In this document: in pieces, positions 1 to 7,242 of the stretch
Position numbering within the stretch: position 1 is the stretch's first letter
How the letters are laid out: each line of letters begins with the position of its first letter
Assembly (NCBI GenBank): GCA_003456125.1
Contig: DMPD01000256.1
Location: forward strand, 1 to 7,242
Reading direction: 5' to 3'
Length of the DNA stretch: 7,242 nucleotides
From: Cyanobacteria bacterium UBA8156
GTDB taxonomy: Bacteria; Cyanobacteriota; Cyanobacteriia; Pseudanabaenales; Pseudanabaenaceae
Notes under the pieces: generated by a model
The model's database searches: none
What the model was told of the DNA's origin: nothing
Seen by the model: only the letters and a program-made list of their open reading frames with translations
Position numbers and translations under genes: made by a program

Positions 1-928
1 CGTACCATTGCAAAGCCAGGCGATCGCGCAAGTGATACACCAAGGATTCCGCCTGTTCGGTATGCACCTGAAAGAAGGCATCCCCCCGCAGCCGCAGCAC
101 CAACCCGGCAAAGTGTTCCTCGATCCAGTCTTGCCCGGCTAGGCAGTGGGTCACCGGGCCCAAAATTCGGTTGGTAGCCTGGGGTTGGAGGTTGAGCAAG
201 ACCCCCCGCAAACCCGGATAGCGATCGAGCCAGGCTTGGGCTTGGTCGGTGGCCCCCGGCAGGCGATCGGTGGTAGCCACCAAAGTCAGCAAAATTTGAC
301 CGGTGCGGCGACCCACCCGCAAACTCAGGTGACGCAGGTGCCCGTGGCGGGTGGTTTCGTTGTAGGGCGGCCAACTCCGCTGGGCTAGGTCGTGTTTGAT
401 CTCCGCCAAAAACACATCCAGCCGCTCGTCTTGCACCGGGCAGGCATTGAGGTTAATCAGGCGATGGCTGCCCCGTTGGTAATACCCCGCCTTGATGCCT
501 TGGGCCCCCGCTGCCAACGGAAACGTGGCTTTGTTGCGGTAGCGGTAGGGGGCAGCCGCCCCCACAATCGGCGCGATCGCCAAGGTTTCCGGGGCAAAAC
601 CGCCCACCCGCTGCAGGGTTTGGGTCACCTGGGTTTGCTTGAGCTGGAGTTGGGTTTCGTAATTCAGGGCTTGCCAATCGCAGCCGCCGCATTTGTCCGC
701 CACAATGCAGTGGGAACGCACCCGGGCCGGGGAGGGCGTGACCAGCCGCTGCACCTTGCCCCGGGCAAACTTCGGTTTGATTTCCGTTAACACCACCTCC
801 AGGCGATCGCCGGGCACCGTGCCGGGCACAAACACCACCAAGTTTTCCCAGCGGCCCACGCCGTCGCCCTGTTCCGTTAAATCGGTGATCTCGATCGACA
901 CCGGGGGATTCTTCGGCAAAATAGCCAT
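1..928 (-). CDS. rlmD: 23S rRNA (uracil-5-)-methyltransferase, RlmD/RumA family (N-terminal 309 codons, cut by window edge)
   Basis: This family makes 5-methyluridine in 23S rRNA using S-adenosylmethionine. Translation from the ATG at 928-926 is open to the window edge. Residues about 8-66 resemble a TRAM RNA-binding domain (motifs QGDGVGR, FVPGTVPGD). Then comes the iron-sulfur cysteine pattern C74-x5-C80-GG-C83, with a probable fourth ligand at C163 (NACPVQDERL). Further family marks are YRYRNKATFP before C163, RHLSLRVG, and FFQVHTEQAE near residue 285, where Q287 would lie at the start of the SAM-binding fold. The SAM loop and the catalytic cysteine lie beyond position 1, so activity cannot be judged. 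Family members are usually about 430-460 residues, so roughly a third is missing. The TRAM domain begins within ten residues of this ATG, which supports the start; no clear ribosome binding site precedes it. It is transcribed divergently from the hydrolase gene. The exact target base (U1939 or U747) is inferred from family naming, not proved here. Confidence 0.88.
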   Translation of the reverse strand, partial: MAILPKNPPVSIEITDLTEQGDGVGRWENLVVFVPGTVPGDRLEVVLTEIKPKFARGKVQRLVTPSPARVRSHCIVADKCGGCDWQALNYETQLQLKQTQVTQTLQRVGGFAPETLAIAPIVGAAAPYRYRNKATFPLAAGAQGIKAGYYQRGSHRLINLNACPVQDERLDVFLAEIKHDLAQRSWPPYNETTRHGHLRHLSLRVGRRTGQILLTLVATTDRLPGATDQAQAWLDRYPGLRGVLLNLQPQATNRILGPVTHCLAGQDWIEEHFAGLVLRLRGDAFFQVHTEQAESLVYHLRDRLALQWY

Positions 929-968
929 TTGTCAAGAAGGATGGGGCACCCTATCATTATGTTTTAAG

Positions 969-993
969 GGGCTATCCTAAAAAGAGCTAGCCC
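969..993. promoter_or_regulatory. Short inverted repeat, possible operator or hairpin
   Basis: GGGCTA at 969-974 is matched by its reverse complement TAGCCC at 988-993, giving a 6-bp stem around a 13-nt A-rich loop. It lies midway between two divergent starts and overlaps the weak TATCCT hexamer. It could be a regulator binding site, but a 6-bp stem can also occur by chance. No T run follows it, so it does not look like an intrinsic terminator. Confidence 0.25.
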
Positions 994-1038
994 GTGGTGG
1001 TGATGACTTGTCTCGATCTTTTCCTGCTTCGACCTTCT

Positions 1039-1044
1039 TAAGGA
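1039..1044 (+). promoter_or_regulatory. Ribosome binding site fixing the hydrolase start
   Basis: TAAGGA lies 7 nt upstream of the ATG at 1052, a good Shine-Dalgarno match and spacing. The only other nearby in-frame ATG, at 1178, has no comparable site. This decides that the tandem repeat at 1088-1159 is translated rather than being 5' leader. Confidence 0.6.
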
Positions 1045-1051
1045 TTGCTTC

Positions 1052-2059
1052 ATGCCGGATGCCCCTTCTTCTGCTGTTTCCGCGCTCGACGATCGGATAG
1101 ACGATCGGATAGACGATCGGATAGACGATCGGATAGACGATCGGATAGACGATCGGACATCGATTTCCTCGCCAGCGATGACCTCTGAGGGGTCGGCAGA
1201 TGACTTCTTGGTGCGGTTTTGGGGGGTACGGGGCAGCATTCCCACCCCGGGCCCCTCGACGGTGCGTTACGGCGGCAATACGCCCTGTGTGGAAATGTGT
1301 TGTGGCTCCCAACGACTTGTGTTTGATGGTGGCACGGGCATCCGCCTGTTGGGGCAAAACTTGATTCGGGAATTACCGGTGGAAGCCCACATTTTTTTTA
1401 CCCACAGCCACTGGGATCACATCCAAGGGTTTCCGTTTTTCACGCCGGCGTTTATTCGGGGCAATACGTTTCATATTTACGGCAAGGTGGCCCCCAACGG
1501 TGCATCCATTCGCGAACGCCTCGAAGACCAAATGTTGCACCCCAATTTTCCGGTGCCCCTGCGGATTATGGGGGCTACCCTGGTGTTTCACGACCTGGAA
1601 CCCGATGCCCAATTGCAAATTGGCGATCGCGTGGCGATTGAAACCGGGATGCTCAACCATCCGGGAGAGGCCACCGGTTACCGGGTGACGTTTGGGGGCA
1701 AAACCGTGGTCTACGCCACGGACACCGAGCACTATCCCGATCGCCTGGACGGAAGTTTGCTGCATTTGGCTCGCCAAGCCGATGTGTTGATTTTGGATGC
1801 TACCTACACCGACGAAGAATACTGGTCGTCTACGTCCTCGAAGGTGGGGTGGGGGCACTCCACCTGGCAAGAAGCGGTGAAGTTGGCGCGGGCGGCAGAC
1901 GTGAAGTTTTTGGTGATCTTTCACCACGATCCGGTGCACGACGATGCCTTTTTGGATCGGGTGGGAGCCGACGTGCAAACCTGTTTCCCCCACTCGACCA
2001 TGGCGGTGGAAGGAATGGTGTTGGCTTTGCAGCCGGAAGGGGTACAGATTCGTCTTTGA
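1052..2059 (+). CDS. Metallo-beta-lactamase-fold metal-dependent hydrolase (PhnP/phosphodiesterase-like), with N-terminal DDRI repeat
   Basis: The 335-residue protein is a metallo-beta-lactamase-fold hydrolase. The fold starts at about residue 52 (FLVRFWGVRGSIPTPGP) and continues through RYGGNTPCVE and the FDGGTG loop. The metal-binding motif HSHWDH gives H118, H120, D122 and H123. Likely further ligands are H203 (MLNHPG), D224 (ATDTEH) and a histidine in FHHDP (H291/H292). D249 (LDATYTDEEY) and H269 (GWGHST) are other conserved-looking polar positions. The pattern resembles the PhnP-like, cyclic phosphodiesterase-type branch common in bacteria; the substrate cannot be read from sequence. There is no signal peptide, so it should be cytoplasmic. 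Residues 13-36 are five DDRI units plus DDRT, encoded by a perfect 12-bp tandem repeat ahead of the fold and probably disordered. The ATG at 1052 has a good ribosome binding site; M43 (1178) would remove the repeat and still leave the whole domain. The stop lies 5 bp from the convergent mobA stop. Confidence 0.9.
   Translation: MPDAPSSAVSALDDRIDDRIDDRIDDRIDDRIDDRTSISSPAMTSEGSADDFLVRFWGVRGSIPTPGPSTVRYGGNTPCVEMCCGSQRLVFDGGTGIRLLGQNLIRELPVEAHIFFTHSHWDHIQGFPFFTPAFIRGNTFHIYGKVAPNGASIRERLEDQMLHPNFPVPLRIMGATLVFHDLEPDAQLQIGDRVAIETGMLNHPGEATGYRVTFGGKTVVYATDTEHYPDRLDGSLLHLARQADVLILDATYTDEEYWSSTSSKVGWGHSTWQEAVKLARAADVKFLVIFHHDPVHDDAFLDRVGADVQTCFPHSTMAVEGMVLALQPEGVQIRL
1088..1159 (+). repeat. Tandem repeat, six copies of a 12-bp unit (GACGATCGGATA)
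   Basis: Five identical copies (1088-1147) are followed by a sixth with one change, GACGATCGGACA (1148-1159). The unit equals four codons, so gaining or losing copies keeps the hydrolase frame and only changes the number of DDRI units. Each copy contains the palindrome CGATCG, the core of the HIP1 octamer, but not the full octamer. The near-absence of substitutions suggests recent expansion. All three frames on the opposite strand are also open here, a by-product of the repeat and not evidence of a gene. Confidence 0.97.
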
Positions 2060-2064
2060 GTCCC

Positions 2065-2625
2065 CTAGGCGGCCAGAGCGTGCCAATCTGCCGGGGTGTT
2101 GAGGTTGGTCAACATCGCGGCGGGACATGGGGCGATGGCTACGGGGATTTCCGACAACCAATCTTGGCAAGCCCGGCGACCGGTCGCCAAAAAACGGCGG
2201 AGGGGTTCCCGCTGACCCGCTCGATACCAACCGCAGAGGGGTTGTTGGCGTGGCAGATAGGCGGCGATCGCCGGCGATAGGTTGGGTAAGTTTTGCGCCC
2301 ATCCCTGCAAAACCCTAGGCTCGAGATGGGGCAAGTCGCAGGCTAAGACCAATACCCAAGCGGTTGCGGGCACCACCGCCAAGCCCTGGGCGATCGCCGC
2401 CAAGGGCCCTTGCCCCCGGGGGTCATCCAGCCAGCGATCCGCGCCGCTGTGAGCATAGGGGCGATCGCGAGGGGCCACCAAGATCGCTTCGGTGCTGACG
2501 GTACGGGCGATCGCGCAAACATGTTGCAGCAGGGTACCCCCAGTCCACGGCAACAGGGCTTTGTCTCGGCCCAGGCGGCGGCTTTGGCCCCCCGCCAACA
2601 CCAGGCTATAGCGATCGACGGCCAC
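2065..2625 (-). CDS. mobA: Molybdenum cofactor guanylyltransferase MobA
   Basis: MobA transfers GMP from GTP to molybdopterin in the cytoplasm to form the guanine dinucleotide form of the molybdenum cofactor. The N-terminal nucleotide-binding signature LAGGQSRRLGRDK is at residues 10-22, with DDPRGQGPL at about 67-75, the metal-binding ACDLPHL at about 95-101 and the C-terminal TNLNTPADW at about 173-181. All are typical of MobA, and the 186 residues match the family's usual length. I chose the GTG at 2625-2623 because it puts nine residues before LAGG, as in known MobA proteins, and lies one base after the kinase stop codon. The frame stays open to an ATG at 2676, which would overlap the kinase gene by 50 nt and add 17 residues with no family match. 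The tight junction suggests translational coupling to the kinase. In cyanobacteria the expected users are molybdoenzymes such as nitrate reductase, but none is encoded here. Confidence 0.92.
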   Translation of the reverse strand: MAVDRYSLVLAGGQSRRLGRDKALLPWTGGTLLQHVCAIARTVSTEAILVAPRDRPYAHSGADRWLDDPRGQGPLAAIAQGLAVVPATAWVLVLACDLPHLEPRVLQGWAQNLPNLSPAIAAYLPRQQPLCGWYRAGQREPLRRFLATGRRACQDWLSEIPVAIAPCPAAMLTNLNTPADWHALAA

Positions 2626-2626
2626 C

Positions 2627-6184
<3,558 letters not shown>

Positions 6185-6210
6185 GATCGGCGTGGGCAAG
6201 AATCAATGCT

Positions 6211-6699
6211 TTATTGTACGGGGTTCGCTCGACTCAGCTTCGCTGCGATCGCCGTGGTCGAAGTGGCAATCTCGATGGGAATCAACACCAGCTTGGCACC
6301 GCAGTCCACGAGGGCCGGTGCTTCCGGCAAGGTTTCGGGGCGATAATCCCCGCCTTTGACATAAATATCAGGGCAGAGGGCGGCAATGAGTTCCGTGGCC
6401 GTGGTTTCGGCAAAAACGGTCACCCCATCCACGGCGTGCAGGGCCGCTACCACTTCCGCCCGCTGCACATCGGGTACCAGAGGCCGGGTCGGCCCCTTCA
6501 GGAAACGCACCGAAGCATCGCTGTTGATCCCCACAATCAAGGTTTTGGCAAGGGCTTTGGCCTGGGCCAGATACCGCACATGGCCGGCGTGCAGCAAATC
6601 AAAACACCCGTTGGTGAGGGCCAACGGTCGCCATGCGGCCGGGGCCGCCGTCACTAAGGCCACCAGGCGATCGCACGCCAGCACACCCACCCTAGCCAC
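6211..6699 (-). CDS. HldE2/RfaE2-type adenylyltransferase (D-glycero-beta-D-manno-heptose 1-phosphate adenylyltransferase-like)
   Basis: This is a stand-alone cytidylyltransferase-fold enzyme of up to 162 residues. It has the NGCFDLLHAGH signature (30-40), where H37 and H40 form the HxGH nucleotide-binding motif, then INSDASVRFLKG (58-69), RP at 72-73, VKGGDYRPE (114-122) and TSTT (146-149). These match the C-terminal half of HldE, which joins heptose 1-phosphate with ATP to give ADP-heptose. The kinase half (HldE1) is absent here and would have to be encoded elsewhere. Related stand-alone proteins may act on other phospho-substrates, so the exact substrate is inferred. All possible starts are GTG (6699, 6690, 6684). 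I list the longest, which overlaps the purD stop by 8 nt; 6690 lies one base after that stop and is equally plausible. The gene ends 26 nt before the histidine kinase, so both are probably on one transcript. Confidence 0.85.
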   Translation of the reverse strand: MARVGVLACDRLVALVTAAPAAWRPLALTNGCFDLLHAGHVRYLAQAKALAKTLIVGINSDASVRFLKGPTRPLVPDVQRAEVVAALHAVDGVTVFAETTATELIAALCPDIYVKGGDYRPETLPEAPALVDCGAKLVLIPIEIATSTTAIAAKLSRANPVQ

Positions 6700-7242
6700 G
6701 TTCCCGACTCCCTACATCCCGCCGGAATTGGGCCCCGGCAAAGGCAATGGCCTCCACACCGCTGTAGGCCTGGGCGATCGCCCCTTCCAAATGGTCCGCT
6801 TGCCCCACCACCGTCAACACCCGGCCGCCGGCGGTGACCAAAGCCCCGTTTTTTTGTTTGGTGCCGGCATGGAATACCCGCGCCCCCAAACTCTCGGCTT
6901 TGCCCACCCCCGTAATAAACTGCCCCGCTGCACTGTGCCGGGATACCCCTCGCTGGCCAGGACGACCCCCACCGCAAACCCAGGATGCCATTGGGGCGAA
7001 ATTTGACTTAACCGACCTTCGACACAGGCTAACAACAGGTCTTCGAGGGGGCTGGCCAACAACGGCAACACCACTTGGGTTTCGGGATCGCCAAAGCGAC
7101 AGTTGAACTCCACCACCTGAATGCGCCCGTCGGGCCGCACCATCAACCCCGCATACAAACACCCCCGATAGTCGATACCCCGTTGCCGCAAGGCTTGTAC
7201 CACCGGCCGCAAAACGGTGGCTTCGACTTTGGCCAAGCCGTC
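6692..7242 (-). pseudogene. purD: Phosphoribosylamine-glycine ligase PurD, C-terminal part, with apparent one-base frameshift
   Basis: PurD joins phosphoribosylamine and glycine using ATP, the second step of purine synthesis. Reading in from the right edge, the protein shows GIDYRGCLYAGLMV, the metal-binding VEFNCRFGDPETQ, and ASEGYPG. After TVQR (about 6925) the matching frame shifts, resuming as GQFITGVGKAESLGARVFHAGT, then GALVTAGGRVLTVV and the C-terminal FRRDVGSRE, ending at TAG 6694-6692. One extra G in the run at 6923-6926 would join both halves with the usual PurD spacing (YPGTVQRGQFITG), so a single-base deletion is the simplest reading. Unshifted, the protein would end in an unrelated tail at 6814, losing the C-terminal domain. 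The restored fragment is about 183 residues of a family usually near 420-430; the rest lies beyond 7242. PurD is normally needed for purine synthesis, so a sequencing or assembly error in the homopolymer is at least as likely as a true mutation. Confidence 0.9.
6923..6926 (-). other. Probable frameshift site in purD (G run, one base short)
   Basis: The minus strand reads CAG CGGGGC AGT, with four G bases. Five would give CAG CGG GGG CAG and restore Q-R-G-Q-F-I-T-G. The arithmetic agrees: 548 nt lie between the right edge and the purD stop codon in the observed sequence, and 549 would be divisible by three. The conserved PurD sequence on both sides confines the shift to within a few codons of this run. 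Confidence 0.8.

Larger units (their letters stand above)
929..1051. promoter_or_regulatory. Divergent intergenic region between rlmD and the MBL hydrolase gene
   Basis: These 123 bp separate two genes transcribed away from each other, so promoters for both should lie here or just inside the coding ends. I see a CATAAT hexamer on the minus strand (956-961) about 28 nt upstream of the rlmD start, and TATCCT on the plus strand (973-978). Neither has a good -35 partner at 16-18 bp, so promoter positions remain guesses. The region is more A/T-rich than the flanking genes. It also contains the inverted repeat at 969-993 and the ribosome binding site at 1039-1044, listed separately. Confidence 0.45.

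Noticed and set aside
392..980. Plus-strand open frames opposite rlmD
   Set aside because: The minus-strand frame holds the TRAM domain and iron-sulfur cysteines in the right order. The plus-strand frames are mirror frames without motifs.
1088..1159. Possible CRISPR array
   Set aside because: The units are 12 bp and directly abutting with no spacers, so this is a simple tandem repeat. No cas gene is present.
1373..2302. 309-codon open frame on the minus strand
   Set aside because: It is antisense to the MBL hydrolase and runs out of frame into mobA. Both of those genes have clear family motifs, and this frame has none.
6213..6218. TACAAT hexamer on the minus strand upstream of the kinase, as an internal promoter
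   Set aside because: It is a fair -10 match about 29 nt before the kinase ATG, but there is no -35-like hexamer at 16-18 bp and it overlaps the end of the upstream gene. It is too weak to call.

Overview
The window looks like chromosomal DNA of a cyanobacterium with fairly GC-rich genes. The octamer GCGATCGC (the HIP1 motif, typical of many cyanobacterial genomes) occurs at least 15 times in 7.2 kb, for example at 20-27, 573-580, 1623-1630, 2461-2468, 4320-4327 and 6774-6781. The encoded proteins also fit a cyanobacterium. The DNA is almost entirely coding and holds six genes; I saw no RNA genes, insertion sequences, phage genes or CRISPR array.

Left part (1-1051): the minus strand carries the first 309 codons of an RlmD/RumA-type 23S rRNA uracil-5-methyltransferase, which runs off the left edge. 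A 123-bp divergent intergenic region (929-1051) separates it from a plus-strand gene (1052-2059) for a metallo-beta-lactamase-fold hydrolase. The start of that gene contains six tandem copies of a 12-bp unit, translated as a DDRI repeat.

Right part (2065-7242): four minus-strand genes are packed head to tail and probably form one transcription unit. In transcription order they are purD (right end, C-terminal part only), a stand-alone HldE2/RfaE2-type nucleotidyltransferase, a 1185-residue membrane-bound CHASE4-PAS-GAF-PAS hybrid histidine kinase, and mobA (molybdenum cofactor guanylyltransferase). Spacing within the cluster ranges from an 8-nt overlap to 26 nt. mobA converges on the hydrolase gene with only 5 bp between their stop codons.

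The genes do not form one obvious pathway: they cover purine synthesis, ADP-heptose or a related activated sugar, signalling and molybdenum cofactor. The two real anomalies are an apparent one-base deletion in a G run that breaks the purD reading frame, and the in-frame 12-bp tandem repeat at the hydrolase N terminus. I found no convincing evidence of an undescribed multi-gene system.
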